DNA of 64,000 nt from CAYNST01 sp964546435 (GTDB taxonomy: Bacteria; Pseudomonadota; Gammaproteobacteria; Pseudomonadales; Cellvibrionaceae), in NCBI GenBank assembly GCA_964546435.1, contig CAZJKJ010000003.1, forward strand, positions 1 through 64,000, read 5' to 3'. The notes under the pieces are model-generated. The model did not search any database. It saw only the letters and a list, made by a program, of their open reading frames with translations, and was not told the origin of the DNA. Positions 28,608 through 37,379 of the stretch are shown here, piece by piece. Both the position numbers and the translations under genes were made by a program. The stretch's first letter is position 1, and every line of letters begins with the position of its first letter.

Positions 28608-30044
28608 ATGCTAGGTGATAAGTCGATTCTCTTGATTGAAGATGACGCGTCGGTCAAGCATGATCTGGACGTGATCATGACGTTCATCAGTGAAAAGCTT
28701 CACTCGTTGACCTACAGTCAGTGGCTGCAACTGGACCCGCCGCTTTCATCACAATCCTGCGGGGTCGTCTTGCTTGGAAGCTTTGGCCAGATCGTCGATC
28801 TGGACGAAGAGCTGGCTAGAATACAGGCCCGTCTTGGTGTCATTCCTGTCATGACCGTGGGAAGCCAGTATGCAGAATTGGAAGTCGATACTGAAAAGCC
28901 TCTGCGACAAAGAGTGATCGCCCATCTTGACCTCCCACTGCGATACGGCAGCCTGATTGACGCACTGCACCGCGCACAGCGGTATGCTGAAGCCCTGGAA
29001 CTTTCGGAAAAATCCCAGAAAAAACGACCGGTACATCTGTTTCGCAGCCTCGTGGGAACCAGCCGCCAGATCCAGAGCGTCCGCAGCATGATGAGTCAGG
29101 TTGCGGATCAGGATGTGACGGTCATGATTTTGGGCGAGTCCGGTACTGGCAAGGAAGTGGTTGCACGCAATCTGCATTATCACTCGCCCCGTAGAGACAA
29201 GCCGTTCGTCCCGGTGAACTGTGGCGCCATTCCGGCGGAACTGCTGGAAAGCGAACTCTTCGGACATGAGAAAGGGGCGTTTACCGGGGCGATCAGTTCC
29301 CGCGCCGGGCGCTTCGAGCTGGCTGAAAGCGGTACCCTTTTTCTCGATGAGATCGGGGACATGCCCCTGCACATGCAGGTGAAGATTTTGCGGGTATTGC
29401 AGGAAAAATCTTTCGAGCGAGTGGGTGGCAATCGCTCCTATGAAACCAACGTCCGGATTATCGCAGCCACTCACAGAAATCTGGAGGAAATGATTGAGCG
29501 CGGTGAATTCAGGGAGGATCTATTTTACCGGTTAAACGTTTTCCCCATCGAAATGCCGTCGTTGCAGCAGCGGGTAGAGGATATTCCACTTCTCATCAAT
29601 GAGCTCGTGTTCCGCCTGGAAAGTGAAAAGCGTGGCTCCATCCGGTTCAATTCGGCGGCGATACTTTCATTGTGCCGACATCCATGGCCTGGCAACGTGC
29701 GCGAGCTGGCCAATCTGGTTGAACGAATGGCGATCATGCATCCGTACGGAGTGATCGGTTTGCAGGATTTGCCGCAAAAATATCGCCATTTAGAGATGGA
29801 AGACGAGATGCTGCCGCAAATGTCCGAATCGGGTGGTGTGCCCAGCATGGTCAGCCTCTCGGACAAGGTGCTGCTGCCGGATTCGGGGATAGATTTGAAG
29901 GAATATATCAGCGGGCTTGAGCAAAGCCTGATTCAGCAGGCTCTCGATGACAGCGGCGGCGTCGTGGCTCGCGCGGCGGAGCGGCTTGCGATGCGGCGAA
30001 CGACGCTTGTCGAGAAAATGCGCAAGTACGGTATGCAGCGTTAA
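28608..30044 (+). CDS. fleQ: Sigma-54-dependent flagellar master regulator FleQ
   Basis: Enhancer-binding activator of flagellar genes, and in Pseudomonas a c-di-GMP-responsive repressor of exopolysaccharide genes. The N-terminal receiver-like domain (about 1-120) begins MLGDKSILLIEDDASVK but has GVVLLGSFG where a phospho-acceptor Asp would stand, as in FleQ. The AAA+ domain (about 145-380) shows GESGTGKE (Walker A), ESELFGHEKGAFTGAISS with the sigma-54 GAFTGA loop, and LFLDEIGDMP (Walker B). A Fis-type HTH closes the protein (VVARAAERLAMRRTTLVEKM). ATG at 28608 was chosen over GTG at 28596. 478 residues. Confidence 0.9.
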   Translation: MLGDKSILLIEDDASVKHDLDVIMTFISEKLHSLTYSQWLQLDPPLSSQSCGVVLLGSFGQIVDLDEELARIQARLGVIPVMTVGSQYAELEVDTEKPLRQRVIAHLDLPLRYGSLIDALHRAQRYAEALELSEKSQKKRPVHLFRSLVGTSRQIQSVRSMMSQVADQDVTVMILGESGTGKEVVARNLHYHSPRRDKPFVPVNCGAIPAELLESELFGHEKGAFTGAISSRAGRFELAESGTLFLDEIGDMPLHMQVKILRVLQEKSFERVGGNRSYETNVRIIAATHRNLEEMIERGEFREDLFYRLNVFPIEMPSLQQRVEDIPLLINELVFRLESEKRGSIRFNSAAILSLCRHPWPGNVRELANLVERMAIMHPYGVIGLQDLPQKYRHLEMEDEMLPQMSESGGVPSMVSLSDKVLLPDSGIDLKEYISGLEQSLIQQALDDSGGVVARAAERLAMRRTTLVEKMRKYGMQR

Positions 30045-30148
30045 TCTCCGTGTTTGTGGCTGGCACGTGATCCCTGAATTTACAAATCGCCATAATGCTC
30101 ATATGGTGTGCTGACCAGCTGCCATTCAACTCCGCCACCGGACTCCAA

Positions 30149-30823
30149 ATGAAACTATTATCGCTTTACGAAACGCGCGTTATCGGGTGTCTGATCGAAA
30201 AATCCCTGACGACGCCGGATCAGTATCCGCTGACGCTCAATGCGCTGACGAGTGCCTGCAACCAGAAGAGCAACAGAGATCCCGTGCTCGATTTAACCGA
30301 AGCACAGGTTGAGCAGGTGGTGGAGGAATTGATTGAGGCGGGATTGGTGACCCGCGTTTCTGGTTGGGGAAGTCGTGTTCCAAAGTATCAACACCGCTTT
30401 TGCAACACCGAGTTCAGTGAATTGCGGCTGACCCCCCAGGAAGTTGCCGTTTTGTGTGTTCTTTTTGTGCGCGGTCCGCAGACCAGCAGTGAATTGCGCA
30501 CCCGCACTCAACGGCTCTGCTCCTTCAGTGATGTACTTGATGTTGAAAAAACCCTCCACAGAATGATGAATCGCAGCGAGGGCGCGCTACTGGAAAAGCT
30601 GGGCCGCTTTCCCGGCCAGCGTGAGGCGCGGTATGCACATCTGCTCGGTGAGCGCGAAACCGCCACGCAGACTCGTTCAGTCGCAGAGTCTGCGCCTGTC
30701 GACACTCCCCCTGAAAAGCCTTCCACCGGTGATGCGGATCGCCTGCATTTGCTGGAACTTAAAGTGGAGCAACTGGAGCAAAGCCTCAGTGAATTGCATC
30801 AGCTGGTTAACGAGCTGCTCTGA
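30149..30823 (+). CDS. YceH-family protein
   Basis: Function unknown; winged-helix fold family (DUF480). MKLLSLYETRVIGCLIEKSLTTPDQYPLTLNALTSACNQKSNRDPVLDLTE and LRTRTQRLCSFSDVLDVE are the family's conserved blocks. Two winged-helix repeats cover about 1-170, followed by a low-complexity linker and a C-terminal coiled coil (LHLLELKVEQLEQSLSEL). 224 residues. ATG at 30149 gives the family start; upstream in-frame codons to 30095 add 18 unrelated residues. Often near motility and rimJ-like genes; here it directly follows fleQ. Confidence 0.9.
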   Translation: MKLLSLYETRVIGCLIEKSLTTPDQYPLTLNALTSACNQKSNRDPVLDLTEAQVEQVVEELIEAGLVTRVSGWGSRVPKYQHRFCNTEFSELRLTPQEVAVLCVLFVRGPQTSSELRTRTQRLCSFSDVLDVEKTLHRMMNRSEGALLEKLGRFPGQREARYAHLLGERETATQTRSVAESAPVDTPPEKPSTGDADRLHLLELKVEQLEQSLSELHQLVNELL

Positions 30824-31102
30824 GGTGCCTGTTGGTCAAAATGCACTTATCTATTTCGAGTTAAGTGTGTGATGTTTGTCACAAAGACGAAGGAGTTTCG
30901 AAGCCGCTCTCGCGCAATTGTGATGGTCTCGTCAGCCTGATTCATCCAGCGGTTTAGTATAAGCGCGTCGATTCAGGCCTTTGCAAGCTGACGGCGCCCA
31001 GGCTCGAGTCAAGATTCCCTCCGGTTCAGCTGCCGCCCGCTATCTCAGGTCCTTCACAATAAAAATAACCCATATTCGGGAACCATTAATCGGGAGTAAT
31101 CT

Positions 31103-32854
31103 ATGGCGAACATTTCAGTGGACTCGCTTGGTCGCGTGAGCGCACGCAGCGCTCTGGCAGTGGCGCTGGCTACGGCGCTGGTCGCATGCGGAAGTGGCAG
31201 CAGTTCATCTTCCAGTTCCAGCAGTTCATCGAGTGCCAGTTCCACCTCCAGCAGCAGCTCATCATCTTCGGCGTCCTCCAGCAGTTCCAGTACATCGGGG
31301 TCGGGCTCAGCCTGTTCCGGTGTTCTCTTCTGTGATGATTTCGAAGATGGCAGCGCCGGCAGCGATCCGCAGGCGCCCTGGACTGTGGCGGGTAGCGTCA
31401 GTCTGAGCCGCGAACAGGCGTTCAGCGGCGACCAGTCGGTCAAGGTCACGGGTGCCGGGGGCGGTTACAGCCGCAACTTCCTGACCATGAGTCTGGATAA
31501 TTTCGCGGGCGCGCAGGAACAGATGTACGGACGCATGATGGTACGTCTGAGCAGTCAGAATGCCAACGCGGGCGATTTCACCTTTGTGCAGGCTGAAGGA
31601 CCGGCGACAGCAGAATCCGGAGCGCCGGCCAATACCAACGTAATGTACCGGGCCCGTGTTGATGCGCGCCATGATCACGTTTTCGCCAACTACGATACCT
31701 GGGTCGATGCCAACGATGACGGCGCAACCGAGTGGAAAACCGATTGCTATGACCATCCACCGTTCCCGGCCTCATCCGAATACGTTTTGCCGAAGGATCA
31801 GTGGGCCTGTGTTGAATGGCATTTTGATGCGCAAGCCGATGAACTGTCCTACTGGATCAATGGTAACGAACTCTCCGAAATTGCGGTTCAGGGGACCGGC
31901 GAAGGGTGTCTCTACAATGACCAGAACGGTGTCTGGAGTGCGCCGGAGTATTTTGCCCGTTTGAATCTGGGAATCGAACAGTACGACTCGAATTCCCGGA
32001 CGCGCACCATGTATATCGATGATGTCCAGGTGAGCGACCGCTCCATTGGCTGCGATGGCTTCGAGACGGGTTCTTCTTCATCCTCGTCAAGTTCGTCGTC
32101 GAGCTCTTCAAGCTCTTCAAGCTCATCGAGCAGTGCCGCCAGTTCTTCTTCGGGCAGCTCGGGATCTGCGGGCATCATTGTGCAGGATGGCTTCGAGGGG
32201 CAGCAGAGCGGTGCCAAACCCAGCGGCTGGGATTACTTCTTGAGCTGGCAGTTCAACCCTCAGAATCAGACTGGCGCCTCCGTCGCTATCGACACATCCA
32301 AGAGCAAGAACGGTTCTTCCTCGGTGAAATTTTCCGGGGGTAACGACCCGGCGCAGATCGTTTACGAACTGCCTGCGGGACTTGACCGGGTGTACCTGAC
32401 TGCCTGGGTCAACATGTCCAAGAAGCTCGGTAATGAACAGGGTGATAACCATGAACACATTATGGGGATCAAACGTACACCGAACGCCGATGACGAAGTC
32501 CGCTTTGGACAGATCAAAGGGCACTTGGGTACCAATCATATTCCCAGTGATGACATTTCGCCCACCCAGGATAAATGGTGGAGTGGTCCGGAAATCACTG
32601 CCAACGCCTGGCACTGTGTGGAACTGGAGCTTCGGGCGGATCTGAGTTACAACACTCTGAACGCCTGGGTAGACGGCGCCCTGATTCATACCATCGATGA
32701 AGCGAGCGATTGGAATAACGGGATGAGTAATGCCCAGTGGATGGCGGACAAATTCAAATATGCAATGTTTGGCTTCCATAGTTTCAGCGGCAATTCTGCC
32801 ACTGTCTGGATGGATGATGTCACCATTTCCACCAGTCGTTCCGGTTGCCCTTGA
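31103..32854 (+). CDS. Poly-serine-linked tandem beta-sandwich lipoprotein
   Basis: Secreted or surface lipoprotein of 583 residues. Hydrophobic residues 14-27 precede the lipobox LVAC with Cys29. A Ser-rich linker (about 30-68) leads to domain 1 (about 70-318), a second Ser linker (about 322-357, with a 20-plus Ser run) leads to domain 2 (about 358-583). Both domains start with an acidic DxFE motif (CDDFEDG and QDGFEGQ) and end with a WMDD/IDD-V motif and a Cys-containing tail (MYIDDVQVS...GCDG; VWMDDVTIS...GCP), so domain 2 looks like a diverged copy of domain 1. The fold resembles Cip1-like or concanavalin-type jelly rolls of polysaccharide-active proteins; a catalytic residue cannot be named. 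ATG at 31103 with GGGAG. Confidence 0.7.
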   Translation: MANISVDSLGRVSARSALAVALATALVACGSGSSSSSSSSSSSSASSTSSSSSSSSASSSSSSTSGSGSACSGVLFCDDFEDGSAGSDPQAPWTVAGSVSLSREQAFSGDQSVKVTGAGGGYSRNFLTMSLDNFAGAQEQMYGRMMVRLSSQNANAGDFTFVQAEGPATAESGAPANTNVMYRARVDARHDHVFANYDTWVDANDDGATEWKTDCYDHPPFPASSEYVLPKDQWACVEWHFDAQADELSYWINGNELSEIAVQGTGEGCLYNDQNGVWSAPEYFARLNLGIEQYDSNSRTRTMYIDDVQVSDRSIGCDGFETGSSSSSSSSSSSSSSSSSSSSSAASSSSGSSGSAGIIVQDGFEGQQSGAKPSGWDYFLSWQFNPQNQTGASVAIDTSKSKNGSSSVKFSGGNDPAQIVYELPAGLDRVYLTAWVNMSKKLGNEQGDNHEHIMGIKRTPNADDEVRFGQIKGHLGTNHIPSDDISPTQDKWWSGPEITANAWHCVELELRADLSYNTLNAWVDGALIHTIDEASDWNNGMSNAQWMADKFKYAMFGFHSFSGNSATVWMDDVTISTSRSGCP

Positions 32855-32875
32855 TAGAGGGTTTCTGAATCCGGG

Positions 32876-32906
32876 AAAAGGCAGCTCAGGCTGCCTTTTT
32901 TATTTT
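32876..32906 (+). terminator. Terminator after the poly-serine lipoprotein gene
   Basis: AAAGGCAGC (32878-32886), a short loop, and GCTGCCTTT (32890-32898), followed by T residues to about 32902. A strong intrinsic terminator within 25-50 bp of the stop. Confidence 0.8.
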
Positions 32907-33356
32907 CCGGACCGGCCACGAGTAAAGATGGTCTTTCTTTGATCTTTATTTGATCTTATTTGAACATCACAAGGCTTTGCCTTGCCTCCTTGTATTCAAC
33001 GAATTTACAAATTCATCACCGCCGCAATTTTTTGTAAACATTGTTTTTGCGCATTTACTGATCAATAGAGCAGTCCGTTTGCAAATTGCAGTCGTTATCC
33101 TCGCGTTTGTCCTCTTTTAACGTCTGGACATTAACTGTTTATTCAGCTTGATGCGGTAGTATTGCCGCACATCCAGAATGCGGTTGTTCATCCGAAAATT
33201 ATTGTTAACTGTTTCAACGCGCGCGGCCGGCATTTTCAAGTGTCAATGACTGATGTCACCGAAAGCGCAAGTTGATCCCGGACGAATATCTTCTGTGAAA
33301 CGTTCAGTGAGGAGCTACCGCGCTCCCTTAAATCAAAAAGGACAGGTTCAGAAAAG
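32907..33356. other. AT-rich regulatory gap
   Basis: No gene found. The stretch is AT-rich for the window (several T- and A-runs around 33000-33060) and contains a 10-bp direct repeat TTAACTGTTT at 33131-33140 and 33205-33214. It probably holds the promoter of the chimeric OmpA gene at 33357, but no clean -35/-10 pair was seen. Confidence 0.5.
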
Positions 33357-36332
33357 ATGAATAAATTGACGCGAAGTATTGCCGGATTGGCCGCTGGTAT
33401 TCTGATCAGCCAGTCGGCGTTGGCCACTCATTTCCGGGGAGGGCAAATCGCCTGGTTGCCGGCGGATCTGGACGGCGATGGACAATCCAATGACATTACC
33501 GTAACCGTCACGTCATATTGGCGCAGTGATTTTGTTGAAGACATCGAGCTTTCCATCAAACCGGTGCTCACGATCACACCCGTCGCCGACGATACCCGGT
33601 TTGTGGGTGGCGCACAGACTGCCGCTGATTCAGATTACGCCATTCGGACGCAAACCTACGAAGTTCGGGATTTGAGTTTGCTCAGACCGTATACGCTGGT
33701 GTTCGATGGTGGAGACCGTATTTCCACTTTGTTTAACAATGCCGATGCGAAGTGGGCTTTGCAGTCCACCGCCTATCTGGCCGGTGGTAACGTGCCTCCC
33801 GAAATCAATTTCCCGATCTATGCACAAGTGCCCCAGGAAGATGCAGACGGCAACGTTCTGGAAAGCTGGACGCTGGATGCGTCGGTTCCGGATGCGAATG
33901 GCCATACGGTCAGATACCGTCTGGCCAATATTTCGGAGCTGGGCGGCCGGCCGACCTTTACCAACCCAACTGGATTGTCCGTCGATGAAAGTACCGGGCT
34001 GGTTACCTGGCAGGGTTCCGGTTCGCTTGAACCAGGCTTGTATAGTGGTGGCATTGTCGCTGAGGATTTTGACGCTCAGGACCGAAGAATTTCCCGCACC
34101 CATCGCGATTTCGTACTCAGTCTGGGTACTCCTGCATCACCTGGGCCCGAGCTGCCCCCGGATGACGGACATCATCACGGAAGCGGTCCCGATGAAACGC
34201 CTGCTGGCGATCGTGATACCGATGGCGACGGCGTTCGGGATGGCATTGACCGGGACTCCGACAACGACGGCCTGCCAGACGTATTGGAAGCGCCAGGGAT
34301 TGTAATTCCCGGCGGAGAGAATGATGAAGATGGCGACGGGATCGATGACTCGGTCGACGTTGACATCACTGGCGGTGACGATCTCGACGGCAACGGCATC
34401 GATGACACACTGGAGGCGGACACTGACGGAGATGGCGTCCCGGATCGACTGGATCTGGACAGCGACAATGACGGCATTCCGGATGTGATAGAGCTGTTTG
34501 ATCCGGCCCAGCCTGATGCGGACTTCGATGGCTTTCCCGACAACTTTCAGGACGACAATGGTGACGGGTTGCACGACGGAATTCCCGACAACGTCGTACC
34601 GGTCGATACCGATGGAGATGGGATTCCCGATTATCTGGACCTGGATAGCGATAACGACGGCATATCCGATCTGATTGAGGGCGGCGCGGACCCGGCACTT
34701 GACGCCAATGATGACGGCATGATTGACGACCTGATTGATGTGGATAAAGACGGCATTGCCGATGGAGTCGACGGACATATTCACGATTTTGCGCCGGGCA
34801 TTCCCGCCTCATTGCCTGATAGTGATGCCGATGGAATCTATGATTTTCGTGATCCGGTATCGAACGGTCAGGAGCCAGGCGAACCCACCGGCGGTGAAGG
34901 TGAAGGTGAAGGTGAAGGTGAAGGCAAGGGAGATGGAAGCGGTGACAATGGTGGAACGGACGGCAACGGAACCGGCAACAACGGCGGGACCGGGGGCGAT
35001 GGATCCGACGGCAATGGCGATGGCAATGGAGGCAATGAAACCCCCGGTTCGGAATCACCAGGAAATGAATCTCCTGAGGTTCCCCAGGAAGAACCTCAGG
35101 CACCTGCCGAACCTGACGCTGGCGCTGAAACCCCACGCTTGCGAACGGCGGTAAAAGGTGGCGGTGCCCTGGATACATGGGCACTGTTGTTGATGGGTGG
35201 TCTGTTCGCCGCGGCGCGTGGTACTGCGGCTACCCGGCGCCGGTTACCGCGTATGAAACGGCTGGCGGTTGCCGTACCGGTGGTGCTGGCCCACGGGGTG
35301 GCGGGGCAGGCATTTGCGCAGGATGTTGCCGGCTGTAGTGCTGACAAAGGCAACAGCAATTGCTGGTATGTCGGGGGTGGGATTGGCGTCAGTCAGCTGG
35401 ATCCGGAAGGCAGCAGCAATGGCTGGGCAACCGATGACGATCAGGATGCCGGTTTCGAACTGCACATCGGCCAGCACTTCCGGCCCCACTGGTTCTGGGA
35501 GCTCAGCTACGCTGTACCGGGCGAAGCCAGTCTGAAACATCCGGACGCCGCGATAATGGCGGCGGCGCCAAACGCAGCCATCGAATACAAGATTCCGTCC
35601 CTCACTGTAGGTTACTACCTTTGGGAAAACTCCCACGGCTGGAATCTTTACGGGAAGGCGGGTGTATCTGCCATTGATACAAAGAGTAACTTTGGCGGAG
35701 TAGAAGTCGATGAAGAGTCGTCGGCGCAGCTTGTACTCGGTGCCGGGGTGCAGTACCACTTTAACAATACTCCCTGGTTTGCCCGGCTGGAATTTAACCA
35801 TTTTGACCGTGATGCCCGATTTGTTGCGCTGAAACTGTCTCGGGCTTTTGGCTATAAACCCGCAGCACGGACCGCCAAGGCGGACGATATTGCGGTCATA
35901 CCTGCTGATAATGCCTCGACCCTCCGCGAAGCTGCGGGTGCCTGTCCGGATACGCCGCCTACACTGGTCGTCTCTGAAAAGGAATGTGCGGTTCTGAATG
36001 ATGTGATCCACGGCGTGCACTTTGCGACCGACAGCATCGAACTGAGTCTGGATGCAGCGAACCACCTTCTGGACGCAGCGGCGTTGCTCAAGGCGAATTC
36101 GGACCGTCGCGTTGAAGTGCAGGCCCATACGGACGATATGGGCGAAGACGAATACAACCTGTGGCTTTCAGAACAGAGAGCCGAAGCGGTCAAGGACTTT
36201 TTGATCGAGCAGGGTGTTAACGAAGAGCAGATCGAAGCGAAGGGTTACGGTGAGGCCGATCCGGTGGCGCCGAACGATAACGCGAAAGGCCGGGCCCGCA
36301 ATCGCCGGGTTGAATTCCGCCTTCTTGACTGA
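33357..36332 (+). CDS. Chimeric TSP3-repeat and OmpA outer-membrane protein
   Basis: 991 residues in one frame. Residues 1-23 form a signal peptide (cleaved after ALA). Residues about 24-270 are beta-rich, starting with THFRGGQIAWLPADLDGDG and including a cadherin/Ig-like part. Residues about 285-505 are thrombospondin-type-3-like calcium repeats (DTDGDGVRDGIDRDSDNDG and many variants). A Gly/Glu then Gly/Asn low-complexity linker (about 510-575) follows. Around residue 600, GGGALDTWALLLMGGLFAA and a basic run look like a GlyGly-CTERM-type sorting tail. Then MKRLAVAVPVV (residue 633, ATG 35253) and AFAQ look like a second signal peptide, leading to an eight-strand-like OmpA barrel and an OmpA C-terminal peptidoglycan-binding domain (about 885-991). 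No stop or frameshift separates the halves. Confidence 0.8.
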   Translation: MNKLTRSIAGLAAGILISQSALATHFRGGQIAWLPADLDGDGQSNDITVTVTSYWRSDFVEDIELSIKPVLTITPVADDTRFVGGAQTAADSDYAIRTQTYEVRDLSLLRPYTLVFDGGDRISTLFNNADAKWALQSTAYLAGGNVPPEINFPIYAQVPQEDADGNVLESWTLDASVPDANGHTVRYRLANISELGGRPTFTNPTGLSVDESTGLVTWQGSGSLEPGLYSGGIVAEDFDAQDRRISRTHRDFVLSLGTPASPGPELPPDDGHHHGSGPDETPAGDRDTDGDGVRDGIDRDSDNDGLPDVLEAPGIVIPGGENDEDGDGIDDSVDVDITGGDDLDGNGIDDTLEADTDGDGVPDRLDLDSDNDGIPDVIELFDPAQPDADFDGFPDNFQDDNGDGLHDGIPDNVVPVDTDGDGIPDYLDLDSDNDGISDLIEGGADPALDANDDGMIDDLIDVDKDGIADGVDGHIHDFAPGIPASLPDSDADGIYDFRDPVSNGQEPGEPTGGEGEGEGEGEGKGDGSGDNGGTDGNGTGNNGGTGGDGSDGNGDGNGGNETPGSESPGNESPEVPQEEPQAPAEPDAGAETPRLRTAVKGGGALDTWALLLMGGLFAAARGTAATRRRLPRMKRLAVAVPVVLAHGVAGQAFAQDVAGCSADKGNSNCWYVGGGIGVSQLDPEGSSNGWATDDDQDAGFELHIGQHFRPHWFWELSYAVPGEASLKHPDAAIMAAAPNAAIEYKIPSLTVGYYLWENSHGWNLYGKAGVSAIDTKSNFGGVEVDEESSAQLVLGAGVQYHFNNTPWFARLEFNHFDRDARFVALKLSRAFGYKPAARTAKADDIAVIPADNASTLREAAGACPDTPPTLVVSEKECAVLNDVIHGVHFATDSIELSLDAANHLLDAAALLKANSDRRVEVQAHTDDMGEDEYNLWLSEQRAEAVKDFLIEQGVNEEQIEAKGYGEADPVAPNDNAKGRARNRRVEFRLLD
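34893..34922 (+). repeat. Hexanucleotide repeat (GGTGAA)5
   Basis: Five perfect copies of GGTGAA encode alternating Gly-Glu inside the linker of the chimeric OmpA protein. A 6-bp unit keeps the frame, so slippage would change linker length, not switch the gene off. Confidence 0.95.
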
Positions 36333-36874
36333 TCTGACCTCGGGGTGGTCGGGGGCGTTGATCTGACCACCTTCAAAGCCGCGACGAGATGCATTTTAAC
36401 GCGCAAATCCGTCGCGGCCCCTTTCAACCCCCCAGTTTTGGGGCTGCAATTCGCTGCTCGTTATCCGTGTCGAAAAATACGGTGTACTCGCGGTGCGGTT
36501 GCGCACCTTTGGCTCAGATGATACGTGAATACCGCGACTGCTCTTTTGCAGTCTGGTGATCGATATATGCGTCAAATGCCATGCAGATGCGCCACAGCGT
36601 TAAATCGATTGACCGCCTTTTGCACTTCTGCATTAAAGTCCTGCACTCCAAGACTCAAGCTTCTGGTTGCCGCGTTCCAGGGCGGCTGCCCATTCCGTCA
36701 AGCTAAAATCTGGACTCAGTTGAGGCGCTGTGGGGTTGAAATCTCTGACGATTCCAGGAGTTTACCCCCGAAGGGAATCCCGCCGTTGATCCATGTCAAT
36801 TTATTGTTACGGGGGGTAAGATGGCGAGTCGGCAATGAACCTGAAAAACTGACAATAAAAAAGAGAGCGACGCG
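36333..36874. other. 542-bp gap before the flavin reductase
   Basis: No supported gene; a 117-residue open frame at 36525-36878 has no ribosome site, runs into the next gene and has no motif. An FNR-like box lies at 36786-36799. No clear terminator follows the OmpA gene. Confidence 0.5.
36786..36799 (+). promoter_or_regulatory. FNR/Anr-like half-symmetric box
   Basis: TTGATCCATGTCAA matches the FNR consensus TTGAT-N4-ATCAA with one mismatch. It lies 75 bp before the flavin reductase start. One match of this degeneracy can occur by chance. Confidence 0.3.
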
Positions 36875-37366
36875 ATGAGCAATGATTTGGGCCTGGCCAT
36901 GAAAATGGGAATGCGACGGCTGGTTTCAGGAGTTTCTATTCTCACCACGCAGTCGGGCAGCGGGTCTGATTTCGCCATGACAGTTTCTTCGGTAACTTCT
37001 GTATCCGACGCGCCACCCTCGTTGCTGGTGTGTATCCACCAGTCCACACGAATTGCGCCGATAGTCACAGTCGGCGCCCTGTTTGCCATCAATGTTCTCA
37101 AACAGGAGCACAGTCCCGTTTCTACCGTATGTTCCACGGGCGATCAGGGTGAACATCGTTTCGAGTTCGGTCAGTGGGTCCGCCAGCCGGGCGCAGCGCC
37201 CCATCTGGCGGATGCAGAGGCGGTGTTCAAGTGCCAGGTCGATGCGCTTTACCCTTACGGCACTCACAATATTGTTATCGGCAAGATACAGGAGGTTCTG
37301 CTCTCCACCGGAGAGCCGGAACCTCTTGCCTATCTGAATGGTCACTACGTTCGTGTGACCATCTGA
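36875..37366 (+). CDS. Flavin reductase family protein
   Basis: Small FMN-binding, NAD(P)H-dependent reductase-like protein of 163 residues, a partner type for two-component monooxygenases or a stand-alone reductase. MRRLVSGVSILTT, DFAMTVSSVTSVSDAPPSLLVCIHQSTRI and FAINVLKQEHSPVS are the HpaC/RutF-like split-barrel blocks. No oxygenase gene is adjacent, so its partner is unknown. ATG at 36875 after AAAGAGAG. It is convergent with the M16 protease gene, 13 bp apart. Confidence 0.88.
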   Translation: MSNDLGLAMKMGMRRLVSGVSILTTQSGSGSDFAMTVSSVTSVSDAPPSLLVCIHQSTRIAPIVTVGALFAINVLKQEHSPVSTVCSTGDQGEHRFEFGQWVRQPGAAPHLADAEAVFKCQVDALYPYGTHNIVIGKIQEVLLSTGEPEPLAYLNGHYVRVTI

Positions 37367-37379
37367 GGCAGCGGCGCGA

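Noticed and set aside
31200..32170. Ser-coding tracts resembling DNA repeats or a CRISPR array
   Set aside because: The tracts use mixed Ser codons, stay in frame and have no constant repeat and spacer pattern, so they are linkers of the lipoprotein.
34137..35184. Long minus-strand frames opposite the TSP3 repeats
   Set aside because: Their His/Arg or Ile/Val-rich repeats only mirror the codon pattern of the Asp/Gly-rich gene on the plus strand.
35244..36128. 294-residue minus-strand frame opposite the OmpA part
   Set aside because: No motif and no ribosome site; the opposite strand encodes a complete OmpA barrel and C-domain.
36525..36878. 117-residue open frame before the flavin reductase
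   Set aside because: Cys/Arg-rich, overlaps the start of the real gene by four bases, no ribosome site and no similarity to any family I know.
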